Source: BMS3BBIN04 sp964552465
GTDB lineage: Bacteria > Electryoneota > Electryoneia > Electryoneales > Electryoneaceae
Length of the DNA stretch: 64,000 bases
Assembly: GCA_964552465.1 (NCBI GenBank)
Contig: CAZKGR010000009.1
Location: 49,629 to 113,628, forward strand
Reading direction: 5' to 3'
The notes under the pieces were generated by a model that was given only the letters and a program-made list of their open reading frames with translations, did not search any database and had not been told where the DNA came from. Within the stretch, counting starts at the first letter, position 1; every line of letters begins with the position of its first letter. Shown here piece by piece: positions 50,730-59,726 of the stretch. Made by a program: the position numbers and the translations under genes.

Positions 50730-50833
50730 CCGTGTTGGCTTTGCCAACGCGGCTCCGATATATGCCCTCGACATTTATGTCGGGGATGATACAGGCTCAT
50801 GACAGTTGCTGATCCACGACATAAATGTCGTGG
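50730..50833. repeat. Family B plus paired family A hairpins
   Basis: Family B CCGTGTTGGC-TTT-GCCAACGCGG (50730-50752), then CCCTCGACATTTATGTCGGGG-type (50765-50784) and CCACGACATAAATGTCGTGG (50814-50833). The last two form the same head-to-head pair as at 27890-27957. They fill the spacer between the aminotransferase and epimerase genes. Confidence 0.8.
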
Positions 50834-50875
50834 GCATGTACTTGAGTTTCTGTTGCGTCTGTTGTTTCTTTAAAC

Positions 50876-51937
50876 TCAGTACTTTTTACTCAGGTACTCT
50901 GCAATTCTCGCGGAAGCGTTCCCATCCCCATACAGCGTCAACTGTTCGTCCGGCCACCAACGGTTGTTGACCAGGAGTGCGAGGTCTTCAGGGTTGTCCC
51001 ATAGCAGACGGTTCCACCCGGCGTCCACTGTTTCCACCCATTCTGTCTCGGGACGAACGGTCACGCACGGCACTCCAGCGAAATATGCTTCCTTCTGCAC
51101 CCCGCCGCTGTCGGTGATGATCAGGCGTGCGTTAGCTTCCATGTGCATGAAGTCCAGGTAGCCAAGCGGATCGATTGCTATGACATTCTCCGGGACTTCC
51201 AACTCGAAACTGTCAAGATTCGCGCGTGTTCGCGGATGGACAGGGAAAACCATCGGTATTTCGGCGTGTTTCATTGCGCTAAACAATGATCGCATCCGTT
51301 CAGGGTCGTCAACATTGTACGGACGGTGCAACGTCACCAGTGCGTATTCCCCGCGTTCAACGCCGATACTCGGCAATGCGTTCGACTTTTCAGCAACAAT
51401 GTTGCGAAAACGACGGAACACGTCAAACATCACATCCCCGACTTTTTCCACACTATCAAGGATACCTTCTCGCGCCAGGTTGTCCACCGCAGCTTGTGTC
51501 GGGCAGAACAAAGTGTCAGAGCAGTGATCACTCAATACCCGGTTATGTTCTTCCGGCATCGAGCGATTGTACGAGCGTAGCCCGGCCTCGTTATGCACGA
51601 CCGGCACTTCCAGCTTCACAGCGGCTAATGCGGCTGCGAGGGTGGAATTAGTATCGCCGTGCACGAGAACACAGTCCGGCTTATGCTTGATGATCGCCCC
51701 TTCAAACTTGGACAACATCAATCCGGTCTGAACGCCGTGGGGACCCGATCCAACACCGAAGTTGATATCTGCCTGCGGGATGCCAAGTTCACGGAAGAAA
51801 ACGTCCGACATCATATCATCATAGTGCTGCCCGCTGTGGACGAGAATTTCTTCCACGCCGCGTCTCCGCAATTCCTGGCTGAGGATTGCGGTCTTCACGA
51901 ACTGGGGTCGTGCCCCGATGGCAGTCAGAATCTTCAC
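50876..51937 (-). CDS. UDP-GlcNAc 2-epimerase family, WbpI-like
   Basis: A 353-residue non-hydrolysing UDP-sugar 2-epimerase. The family pattern is complete: GARPQFVKTAIL, HSGQHYDDMMSDVFF, LVHGDTNSTLAAALAA, HNEAGLRSYNRSMPEEHNR, ITDSGGVQKEAY, and VRPETEWVETV. The N-E-A-G-L-R-S segment is the WecB/WbpI active-site region. In the UDP-ManNAc3NAcA pathway WbpI makes the final epimerisation of UDP-GlcNAc3NAcA. GTG start at 51937 with AGG upstream. The WbpB/WbpD fusion precedes it and WbpE follows. Confidence 0.85.
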   Translation of the reverse strand: MKILTAIGARPQFVKTAILSQELRRRGVEEILVHSGQHYDDMMSDVFFRELGIPQADINFGVGSGPHGVQTGLMLSKFEGAIIKHKPDCVLVHGDTNSTLAAALAAVKLEVPVVHNEAGLRSYNRSMPEEHNRVLSDHCSDTLFCPTQAAVDNLAREGILDSVEKVGDVMFDVFRRFRNIVAEKSNALPSIGVERGEYALVTLHRPYNVDDPERMRSLFSAMKHAEIPMVFPVHPRTRANLDSFELEVPENVIAIDPLGYLDFMHMEANARLIITDSGGVQKEAYFAGVPCVTVRPETEWVETVDAGWNRLLWDNPEDLALLVNNRWWPDEQLTLYGDGNASARIAEYLSKKY

Positions 51938-51965
51938 CTGATACCTGAAAGGTGTTTTAGTCTCT

Positions 51966-51998
51966 GCTCACAACTCATAACTCACAGCTCACAACTCT
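51966..51998. repeat. Degenerate CTCACAACTCATAACTC tract
   Basis: Inverted copy of the TGTGAG tract family. It overlaps the stop codon (51997-51999) of the oxidoreductase-acetyltransferase fusion. Confidence 0.6.
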
Positions 51999-53661
51999 AT
52001 GTTAGCCGTGCACCGTGCACGATATCATCATAGAACTTTTCACCGACACGCATGTCGTCCGGCAATGGTGCTTCTTCGTCCACATCGAGGCAGCGCAGCT
52101 TGCCGTTCTCTTCCTTGTACCGCAGACCGCTTTCCGGGCACGTGTAGACACCATCAGTGTCGGGATTACGCAACGGCAATCCGTGGCGGCTGACCCATCC
52201 AACCTGTTTCGCAGGTACACCGATCATCAATGCATAATCCGACACCGTCGCAGTCACAACCGCACCCGCGCCAACGAAGGCGTATCGCCCGATCTCGATG
52301 CCACAAACAACCGTCGCGTTTGCACCGATTGAGCAACCGCGATGCAAAATTGTTTTCTCATACAGGCTGTGGCGTAGCACTTGCGAACGCGGGTTGGTCA
52401 CGTTTGTCAGCACACAGCTCGGTCCGAGGAACACATCGTCCTCAACAACCAGCCCGGTGTACAGGCTGACGTTATTCTGCACCTTGACGTTGTCGCCAAC
52501 GATGACGCCGCTGTCAATGTTGCAGTTCTGCCCGAAGACGCACTTCTTGCCAATCTTCGCGTTCTTCATCACGTGGCTGAAGTGCCAGATTTTGGTGCCC
52601 TCACCGATCTCGGCGGGTTCGTCCACAAACGCCGTCGGATGGACGAAATAAGGCTTGTTTTCGGTTGCGGCCTGGCCCTTCGTAACACGGATTTTTTCGC
52701 CGTTCTTCTCGAGACTGGTCTGGCAGTAGTTCAGCATGCGGAGAACGTCGAGGCCTTCGCGCCCGTCACTGATCGGAGGTGTGCGTGATTCAACCGCATC
52801 GAGGAACGCCTGGCACTCGTTCTTGAGCGGCTCTTCCTGCGGGATCTCGATCACTTCACGTTCGGCTTTGACCGCGGTCGGCATCTGGTTTTCCCATTTC
52901 ACCTTGTGCGGGTAGGTGACCAGCTTATCGGTGGACGTGTCTTCAAAGACCGCCATCTTGTCGCTGCCGACAACGACCAATCGCTGCTCTTTGAACGGGT
53001 GCAGCCAGCTCACATGAATGTGCGCTTGAACGTTATTCGGAAAGCTGAAGACGGACAGGGTTGAGTCGGCGACGTCGGTTGTCAGGTGCGCCTTACCGTG
53101 GCACGATACGTATTCCGGGTCCTGGTTCAGCAGACTGAGGATAACACTGATATCGTGCGGTGCGAAGCTCCACAGGATATTTTCCTCGGTGCGGATCTTC
53201 CCTATGGACAAGCGGTTGGAGTAGATGTATTGAATACGTCCGAGCTCGCCGGACTTAACCAATTCCTTAAGTTTCCGCACGGCTGGGTGGTATTGCAGAA
53301 TGTGCCCGACCATCAGGATGCGATCCTGCTTGCCGGCGAGTTCGACCAGCTCACGACCTTCTTTTTCGGTCAACGCGAGCGGCTTTTCGACGAACACGTC
53401 CTTGCCCGCTTCCAACGCAGCCCGCACAACCTCGTGATGCGTCACCGCTGGAGTGGCAACAGCGACAGCTTTGATGCTGTCATCATTCAACACCGCACGC
53501 ATGTCCATTGTGAACTCAACGTCCGGGTACTGCTCGTTCACCGATGCTTCACGTGTTGGATCAGCATCGCAAACCATTTTCAGCGCTTCGAGGTTGTGAA
53601 AGTTGCGGACAAGATTCTTGCCCCAATATCCCATGCCTAAGACCGCAACCTGCTTGTTCAT
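51997..53661 (-). CDS. Fused Gfo/Idh oxidoreductase and hexapeptide N-acetyltransferase (WbpB-WbpD)
   Basis: A 554-residue fusion of two consecutive enzymes of UDP-ManNAc3NAcA synthesis. Residues 1-330 are a WbpB-type oxidoreductase: AVLGMGYWGKNLVRNFHN, VFVEKPLALTEKEG, and the EENILWSFAPHDISVIL region. Residues 345-520 are a left-handed beta-helix acyltransferase (WbpD/WlbB): KIWHFSHVMKNAKIGKKC, VFLGPSCVLTNVTNPRS, GCSIGANATVVCGIEIGRYA. A short Cys-containing tail (YTCPESGLRYKEENGKLRC) is common in the WlbB group. In Pseudomonas and Bordetella the two are separate genes. ATG 53661 is preferred over TTG six bases upstream. Confidence 0.9.
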   Translation of the reverse strand: MNKQVAVLGMGYWGKNLVRNFHNLEALKMVCDADPTREASVNEQYPDVEFTMDMRAVLNDDSIKAVAVATPAVTHHEVVRAALEAGKDVFVEKPLALTEKEGRELVELAGKQDRILMVGHILQYHPAVRKLKELVKSGELGRIQYIYSNRLSIGKIRTEENILWSFAPHDISVILSLLNQDPEYVSCHGKAHLTTDVADSTLSVFSFPNNVQAHIHVSWLHPFKEQRLVVVGSDKMAVFEDTSTDKLVTYPHKVKWENQMPTAVKAEREVIEIPQEEPLKNECQAFLDAVESRTPPISDGREGLDVLRMLNYCQTSLEKNGEKIRVTKGQAATENKPYFVHPTAFVDEPAEIGEGTKIWHFSHVMKNAKIGKKCVFGQNCNIDSGVIVGDNVKVQNNVSLYTGLVVEDDVFLGPSCVLTNVTNPRSQVLRHSLYEKTILHRGCSIGANATVVCGIEIGRYAFVGAGAVVTATVSDYALMIGVPAKQVGWVSRHGLPLRNPDTDGVYTCPESGLRYKEENGKLRCLDVDEEAPLPDDMRVGEKFYDDIVHGARLT

Positions 53662-53959
53662 GCCCAATATCCTTCGGTTTCATCCTGTTTCAGGGAGGAT
53701 GTCGCTTGCTGGAGGCGGCTGAATGAATCCCGTGAAATTGTCGCCTGTTTCAACGCAGCAGACTCTACGCCACAGGGTTCGCAGTGTCAAGTTCCGGTTT
53801 CGGGAGCCCTGGCGCATAAATCTTGTAAAATCAAGAAACTTCGCTGATTTATGCGTTTCACTCCATGTCGTTCAGTTGAGAGAAAGCGGCTGCCTGTGAA
53901 AGCAGCCGCTTGAATCAATCTGTATGCTATGCGGATGAGAGGTGGAAGAGATCCAAGAC
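53662..53959. other. Spacer between OMP and fusion gene
   Basis: About 298 bp with the OMP terminator at its right end (53884-53911). The left part should contain the promoter of the fusion gene; AT-rich segments around 53818-53850 are the best place, but no box is called. Confidence 0.35.
53884..53911 (-). terminator. Intrinsic terminator of outer-membrane protein gene
   Basis: Stem AAGCGGCTGC/GCAGCCGCTT (10 bp, loop of 8). Read on the minus strand it is followed by TCTCTC, 48 bases after the OMP stop. Confidence 0.7.
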
Positions 53960-54520
53960 CTAGTAAATGAATACCTTCAGGCCGAGCTGGAAGCCCAACT
54001 TGTTACCACTGATCCAGCCTTCATCGAGTTTATCATAGAAATGTTGTTCGAAGTGCGTGCTGCCCGTCAATCCGACATTCTGGTTCAAGAGATACAGATA
54101 ACCCACTCCGATGGCTGTTGCAACGTGCATTTCGGAGTAGCTGCCACGATTTGTCGAGTTGTAGAACAGGTTGCCCAGCGAAATCCGAGCGTCAATGTAT
54201 GGATATCCGGAACCATATTGCTTGAAATAATAACCAATACGCGGTCCCAACTCGATTTCAAGCAAGCTGTACTTGCTGTAGTCTTCGGAACTCAGATTGA
54301 AATATGCGCCGAGCGTTGTGTTATGGTTCAGGAAGAAGGCCAGGTGAGGTCGGAAATCGTACTGATAGAATCCTTCCTCAACATCATCACCGCCCCAGAG
54401 ATCACCGCCTCGTTTTTCGAATCCGGTTCCTCCGCCAAACTCGATCACAACCGCTTCTGCTGTCGGTTGAAGCGTGAATAGCAGCGCAAATACCAGTGCC
54501 AACAAGGAAATCTTCTTCAT
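53960..54520 (-). CDS. Outer-membrane beta-barrel protein (OmpW/porin-like)
   Basis: A 186-residue exported protein. Signal peptide residues 1-22 (SLLALVFALLFTLQPTAEA). The rest shows alternating strand pattern with eight or so amphipathic strands (for example TTLGAYFNLSSED, LLEIELGPRIGYYF, VATAIGVGYLYLL, LGFQLGLKVFIY) and ends in the aromatic Y, as expected for BamA-dependent barrels. It has no recognised ligand. ATG 54520 has GAGGAG upstream; an intrinsic terminator follows. It stands alone between glycan genes. Confidence 0.78.
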   Translation of the reverse strand: MKKISLLALVFALLFTLQPTAEAVVIEFGGGTGFEKRGGDLWGGDDVEEGFYQYDFRPHLAFFLNHNTTLGAYFNLSSEDYSKYSLLEIELGPRIGYYFKQYGSGYPYIDARISLGNLFYNSTNRGSYSEMHVATAIGVGYLYLLNQNVGLTGSTHFEQHFYDKLDEGWISGNKLGFQLGLKVFIY

Positions 54521-54745
54521 CTCTCACTCCTCTTTCCACCGGGTCAGGGAGAGGGTGGTCGGCGCGAATTATGTCATTAGGCTCGCCAACCCTTCCGCTG
54601 AGGCAAAAGTAGTTTCCCCAGCAGAAAAAATCTACTCCCATTCACAATAGAGTACTTCGGGGCGTGCTTCGTCAACCCACACGGTTTATCAGCACAAAGT
54701 TACGATAATTGTAATCGAAATTCAGCATTTTTACGAGCTTGAACC

Positions 54746-55795
54746 CTACTCGTCTCCATAGTACTCGCGGAACCATTTCACGAACAGCGGGATTCCTTCC
54801 TCAAGGCTAACTCTTGGTTTATAGCCCACTTCTCGTGTCAAATCCTGAACACTCGCATACGTTGACTTAACATCACCCGGCTGCATCTCGGTGAGCTCGA
54901 CGATAGCCTTCTTCTCCATCGCCTGCTCAAGCAGCTCGAGAAATCGTCTCAAATTGACCGGTCTCCCGGCACCAATGTTGTACACGCAATACGGCGCTGT
55001 GCTCGATCCAGGGTCTGGTTTGTTGCTGTCCCATGACTTGTTAGGATTGGGAATGTGGTCGAGAACCGCGATGGTTCCGGCCGCGATATCCTCTACGTAT
55101 GTAAAGTCGCGATCCATGTCACCATGATTGAACAATCGGAGCGGTTTATCGTTTTTTATCGATGTGCAAAACTTGATCGGCGCCATGTCCGGCCGTCCCC
55201 ACGGGCCGTATACGGTGAAGTATCGCAATCCGGTCAGCGGCAAGGAAAACAGGTGTGCGTACGAGTGCGCAATCAGTTCGTTTGATTTTTTTGTTGCGGC
55301 ATACAATGAAATTGGATGGTCAACATTATCGTGCACACTGAACGGTTGCCGTGTGTTCATTCCATACACTGAGCTCGAAGATGCGAATACAAGATGCTCG
55401 ACCTTCGCTTGACGACAGGCTTCCAGCACGTTAAAGAACGCGATCACATTTGCCTGGATGTACTTATCCGGGTGCTCGATGGAATAGCGCACGCCCGGCT
55501 GCGCCGCCAGATGGATCACCCGTCTGAACTCGTATTGATCGAACAGGTCATTAACTAATCTGGAATCACATAGATCACCCTTTACAAAGGTGTAGCCGTC
55601 CCGTTTTTCCAGTTCAGCGTTTCGCGCCAGCTTCAGGTTGACATCGTAATATGGATTAAGGTTGTCCAAACCAACAACGGACCGTCCGTGATCGAGTAGT
55701 TGGCTGGCAACGTGGAATCCGATAAACCCGGCGCTTCCAGTTACCAGAACAGGAGGTTTGGATGGATCAATAGAATTATTCTGGCTGGCACTCAT
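54746..55795 (-). CDS. UDP-glucuronate 4-epimerase-like (extended SDR)
   Basis: A 349-residue NAD-dependent nucleotide-sugar epimerase. Rossmann motif GSAGFIGFH (20-28), then GLDNLNPYYDVNLK, RVIHLAAQPGVRYSIEHPD, active site SSSSVYG and SLYAATKKSNE, and TVYGPWGRPDMAP. The YYDVNLK and AQPGVRYS words are the marks of the CapI/LspL/GAE group that interconverts UDP-GlcA and UDP-GalA. It would supply the uronic acid on which the C5-epimerase-like protein acts. ATG 55795; the UDP-dehydrogenase lies 23 bp upstream. Confidence 0.88.
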   Translation of the reverse strand: MSASQNNSIDPSKPPVLVTGSAGFIGFHVASQLLDHGRSVVGLDNLNPYYDVNLKLARNAELEKRDGYTFVKGDLCDSRLVNDLFDQYEFRRVIHLAAQPGVRYSIEHPDKYIQANVIAFFNVLEACRQAKVEHLVFASSSSVYGMNTRQPFSVHDNVDHPISLYAATKKSNELIAHSYAHLFSLPLTGLRYFTVYGPWGRPDMAPIKFCTSIKNDKPLRLFNHGDMDRDFTYVEDIAAGTIAVLDHIPNPNKSWDSNKPDPGSSTAPYCVYNIGAGRPVNLRRFLELLEQAMEKKAIVELTEMQPGDVKSTYASVQDLTREVGYKPRVSLEEGIPLFVKWFREYYGDE

Positions 55796-55818
55796 GACTA
55801 ACGGGCCGTCCGCGTTGA

Positions 55819-57321
55819 TTAGAGGAATACTATTTTGGCTTTTGCGCTGTCCGTTCGTCCGGACAGAACATTTCGCGTGTCGAAAATTACGGACGCGTGT
55901 TCCATGATCTGGTCGTAGTCAACGTTGCTCTTGTGACCGGTAGTGATGATAACCAGGTCCTGCTCCGCTATCGCCTCTGGGGTTAACTCGACCGACTCCG
56001 CTATTCCACCCTCGTCCAGTTTCATGGACGGACAGTACGGGTCATGGTAACACATATCGCCGCCCCGCCGCTTCAGCAACATGAACACATCCAGTGCTGG
56101 CGATTCGCGCAAATCGTCGATGTCATTCTTGTATGCCATCCCGACCAGCATGATTTTTGATCCGTTAAGCGCCTTCTTTTCGTCGTTCAACAAGGCGGCA
56201 GTACGGTTGACCACCCAGCGAGGCATGTCGGTGTTGATCTCGGTGGCGAGGTCGATGAAGCGTGTTTTGTATTCCAGCGATCGCATCTTCCACGCGAGGT
56301 AGCTCGGGTCGATCGGGATGCAATGTCCGCCAAGTCCTGGACCGGGGTAAAATGGCATGAACCCGAACGGTTTCGTCGCGGCGGCGTCAATGATCTCCCA
56401 CACGTTCACATTCAAAAGGTGGCAGATGATCGCCAATTCATTGACCAGGCCGATATTAATCGCCCGGAATGTGTTTTCGTACAGCTTGACCATTTCAGCG
56501 GCCGTTGTTGAACTCAACGGCACCGTCTGATCGACGATGTTACCGTAAAACGCAGTCGCCAGGTCGGTACAGGCCGGAGTGATCCCGCCGACAACCTTCG
56601 GCGTGTTCTTCGGACCGTGGGTGGCGTTACCAGGGTCGATACGTTCCGGGCTGAACGCGACGAATATGTCCTCGCCTAGTTTCAGACCTGTTCCCTGGAC
56701 TGCGGGTACAAACAGGTCTTCTGTCGTGCCGGGGTAGGTGGTCGATTCCAGCGAGATCAGCATGCCAGAGTGAAGGTACGGCTTCATCGCTTCCAACGCG
56801 CTGACGACAAAACTCAGATCCGGATCACCCGTTTTAACCAGCGGCGTCGGTACGGTGATGAGGACGATATCGAGATCCTTGACTACTGCATAGTCGGTGG
56901 TCGCGTTCAACTTACCCGCGTCCACCAGCTTCTTCGCCGCATCCTGTGGTACATCCTGGATGTAACTCTCGCCGCGATTTATCTGGTCAACCCGGTGCGC
57001 ATCCACCTCGATTCCTGTGACACGAAATCCGGCTTCGGCGGTGATCTCTGCCATCGGGTAGCCGACATAGCCCATGCCGATAATCCCGACGCGGGCGGTT
57101 TTGTCTTCGATGCGGTTTTTCAGCGCGGTTCCGTTTGCGGTCAAAGTTGCGCTTCCTGGGTGATATGGTGTTCCAGAAGAAGTTCCGTTAGTAGGCGTAC
57201 GTGCAGACGTACTAAGATCGGCAGCAAGGTTTGTCACAGGTATCTCAGTTTGCTGTAGGAAGTTAACGAACACAGTATACAACCACATACTGCCAAAACG
57301 GAAGAAACGCGCCCATTTCAT
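55819..57321 (-). CDS. UDP-N-acetyl-D-glucosamine 6-dehydrogenase (WbpA-like) with N-terminal extension
   Basis: The first enzyme of the UDP-ManNAc3NAcA path, oxidising UDP-GlcNAc to UDP-GlcNAcA with NAD. Rossmann GIIGMGYVGYPMA is followed by VLITVPTPLVKTGDPDLSF, the YPGTTEDLF and VAFSPERIDPGNA segments, the catalytic Cys in PFYPGPGLGGHCIPIDP, and YKNDIDDLRESPAL. From the chosen ATG there are about 77 residues before the Rossmann motif, far more than in WbpA. The extension contains a Ser/Thr/Gly/Pro-rich stretch. ATG 57321, ATG 57288 or GTG 57237 could be the true start; none has a good ribosome binding site. Confidence 0.85.
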   Translation of the reverse strand: MKWARFFRFGSMWLYTVFVNFLQQTEIPVTNLAADLSTSARTPTNGTSSGTPYHPGSATLTANGTALKNRIEDKTARVGIIGMGYVGYPMAEITAEAGFRVTGIEVDAHRVDQINRGESYIQDVPQDAAKKLVDAGKLNATTDYAVVKDLDIVLITVPTPLVKTGDPDLSFVVSALEAMKPYLHSGMLISLESTTYPGTTEDLFVPAVQGTGLKLGEDIFVAFSPERIDPGNATHGPKNTPKVVGGITPACTDLATAFYGNIVDQTVPLSSTTAAEMVKLYENTFRAINIGLVNELAIICHLLNVNVWEIIDAAATKPFGFMPFYPGPGLGGHCIPIDPSYLAWKMRSLEYKTRFIDLATEINTDMPRWVVNRTAALLNDEKKALNGSKIMLVGMAYKNDIDDLRESPALDVFMLLKRRGGDMCYHDPYCPSMKLDEGGIAESVELTPEAIAEQDLVIITTGHKSNVDYDQIMEHASVIFDTRNVLSGRTDSAKAKIVFL

Positions 57322-57449
57322 CCGATAATGAGGTGGCAATAGAACCGTGAATGTAGGGCGGCGAATTCAGGGAAACAACCATCACAAAAGGAACTGCATA
57401 CTCCCGGATCAAAGGGTGTGTCCCGCATCACCTTTCACATTTTCGGGAT

Positions 57450-59726
57450 TCATCTCCCGTACGGTGGTTCGTCGCCACGTCTGAACAGTTCGGTATACAC
57501 ATCAGCGCTTAACGGCCCAGCCCGCATACCGGTGTCCTTGTCGATCTGGACTTCAACCACGCCCACCGGCAGCTCAAAATCGTCGTACGGCCAGCCTTTT
57601 TCCTCGTACGTCCATTTCATAAACCTCGCCCAAACCGGTAATGCTGCAACCGACCCGGCCTGCCCACGTCCGAGGCTGATCTTAGGATCATCAAAACCGA
57701 CCCATACACCTGCTACGATGTGCGTCGTGAAGCCCACAAACCACGCGTTGTTGAAATTGTTCGTCGTACCAGTCTTGCCCGCTGCGGGTGCGTAGAATCG
57801 GTATTTCCAGCGTGATGAACCGCCTGTCCCCCGATTAATCACATCCTCCAGCATATTGCGGATGATCGCCGCCGTCTCTTCACTGATTACAGCGTCGCGT
57901 TCACTCGGCACATTCAGAATCTGCTGCCCGTTCTTGTCGTCGATGCTGATGATTGAACGTGGCATGACTCGCGTCCCGCCGTTTGCAAACACACCGTATG
58001 CAGTGATCACATCAAGCGGTATGACATCGTTCGCGCCGAGCGCCACCGCCGGATACGGTTGCAGTTGACTACGAATCCCCATCCGTTTCGCAGTCTGAAT
58101 CACGGCCTGTATCGGGATCACACGTTGGTCGCCAGCAACCATACGCACCGTCACGTTATTCAGCGACATTCTTAACGCGTCTCGCATGGTCACATATTCA
58201 CCGCGGTTAGTGATGTCATAGTTTTCTGGTCGCCACCACTTGCCGTCGTCCAGCAACACAGGCTGCACCATATTCAATACGCGGTGATTACCGTATATTC
58301 CGTTGTCGATAGCCGTTGCGTACACGAACGGTTTGAACACCGATCCCGGCTGCCGTTCAGCTTGCACCGCACGGTTAAACTTTGATTCGACGAAATCTCT
58401 TCCACCGATCATCGCCAAAATGTCACCCGTTGCCGGGTCCATCGCGATGAACGCCATCTGTACCTGGAAATGTTCTTTGATCAGCGAATCGACCAGTGCG
58501 CTGTCGCGCATAGCTGATGTTGCAAGCGCTCTTGCTGAATCTTCGAGTGTTTTTTCGTAGACCAGTGAGTCCAGGTCTGCGTATTCTTCAGCAAACCCAC
58601 GTACCAATAATGAATCACGCTCTTCAGCGGCCAGAAAATCCTTCACATGTTCCGGCGCACGGTACCGTTCAAAAGTTTCTTGCCACTCTACCAAGTGTGA
58701 ATCGATTGCGGTTTCGGCGAGTGATTGCAGAGTGGAATCAAGCGTTGTGTGTACAGCCAACCCGTCGCGATAATAGTCGAATCCGTACTCGTTCTCCATT
58801 TCTTCCAACTGGCGGCGAATCCATTCTGTGAAATACGGCGCAGTGCCTATATCATCCGCTGCTCCTTCTCCCAGAACCACCGGGCTGTCCGCTGCCTGGC
58901 GGTAGGTCGCCTCGTCGATGTACCCGGCGTTCCGCATCATTGACAGAACCACGTTCCGGCGATTCTTCGCTTTGTCCGGAAAACGGATTGGCGTGTAGTT
59001 GTTTGGTGCTTTCAACAGCCCAATCACCAACGCTGCTTCTGGAAGATTGAGATCTTTTGCTCGCTTGCTGAAATACAATTGCGCGGCAGATTCCACGCCG
59101 TACGCACCGTGCCCGAAATACATCTGGGTGAAATACATCTCCAGTATTTCGTCCTTGGCGTATGTGCGTTCGATCTGAACAGCTGTTATTGCCTCGCGAA
59201 TTTTCCGTTCAAGAGTTTGACGTAAATGCAGGTGCAGGTTCCGTGCAAGCTGCTGGGTCAACGTAGACGCGCCCTGTTCGGTGGACATGCTGATGAAGTT
59301 CACCATCGCTGCACGTGCAACCCCTAACGGGTCCACACCCCAATGTCGATAGAAACGCTGATCTTCCGTGGCGAGAACAGCGTCTACCAGGTGGGTGGAC
59401 AGTGAATCTAGCGGGACAATCACTCGCTTTTCAGTGTAGAATTCTTTGAGCGGCTTGCCGTCGCGATCGAGCACTTTCGTGATCAGTCGCGGCTCATAAG
59501 TTTCGAGCTGTTCGAGGCTGGGCAGATCGGTCGAGAATGCGCGGATGATTAGTAACAAGACAATCAATCCAGCCAGCGCTATCGAACCGGCGTATATCGA
59601 GATGCGTTTAAACGAGGCGGTGCGCAGGTGAAGCAGGATGCGATGTTTTTTCTTTGTGGATTCTGGTTTCCCGGCGTCGGGAACATCGCGTGGTTTACGA
59701 CGAGTTTGCTGAGACTTCCGGTTCAT
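57450..59726 (-). CDS. Class A penicillin-binding protein (PBP1A-type)
   Basis: A 758-residue bifunctional cell-wall synthase. A basic cytoplasmic tail and one helix (residues 43-62) precede the GT51 glycosyltransferase (ATEDQRFYRHWGVD with catalytic Glu121; GASTLTQQLARN). The transpeptidase domain has SVFK (Ser462), SLN (521-523) and KTG (651-653), all intact. A charged insertion of about 70 residues (345-415) lies between the two domains. It overlaps the LpxH gene by four bases (ATGA), so they are co-translated, coupling peptidoglycan and lipid A steps in one unit. Confidence 0.93.
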   Translation of the reverse strand: MNRKSQQTRRKPRDVPDAGKPESTKKKHRILLHLRTASFKRISIYAGSIALAGLIVLLLIIRAFSTDLPSLEQLETYEPRLITKVLDRDGKPLKEFYTEKRVIVPLDSLSTHLVDAVLATEDQRFYRHWGVDPLGVARAAMVNFISMSTEQGASTLTQQLARNLHLHLRQTLERKIREAITAVQIERTYAKDEILEMYFTQMYFGHGAYGVESAAQLYFSKRAKDLNLPEAALVIGLLKAPNNYTPIRFPDKAKNRRNVVLSMMRNAGYIDEATYRQAADSPVVLGEGAADDIGTAPYFTEWIRRQLEEMENEYGFDYYRDGLAVHTTLDSTLQSLAETAIDSHLVEWQETFERYRAPEHVKDFLAAEERDSLLVRGFAEEYADLDSLVYEKTLEDSARALATSAMRDSALVDSLIKEHFQVQMAFIAMDPATGDILAMIGGRDFVESKFNRAVQAERQPGSVFKPFVYATAIDNGIYGNHRVLNMVQPVLLDDGKWWRPENYDITNRGEYVTMRDALRMSLNNVTVRMVAGDQRVIPIQAVIQTAKRMGIRSQLQPYPAVALGANDVIPLDVITAYGVFANGGTRVMPRSIISIDDKNGQQILNVPSERDAVISEETAAIIRNMLEDVINRGTGGSSRWKYRFYAPAAGKTGTTNNFNNAWFVGFTTHIVAGVWVGFDDPKISLGRGQAGSVAALPVWARFMKWTYEEKGWPYDDFELPVGVVEVQIDKDTGMRAGPLSADVYTELFRRGDEPPYGR

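Noticed and set aside
8975..50833. Palindromic repeats as a CRISPR array
   Set aside because: The copies are dispersed singly or in pairs, without regular spacers or cas genes.
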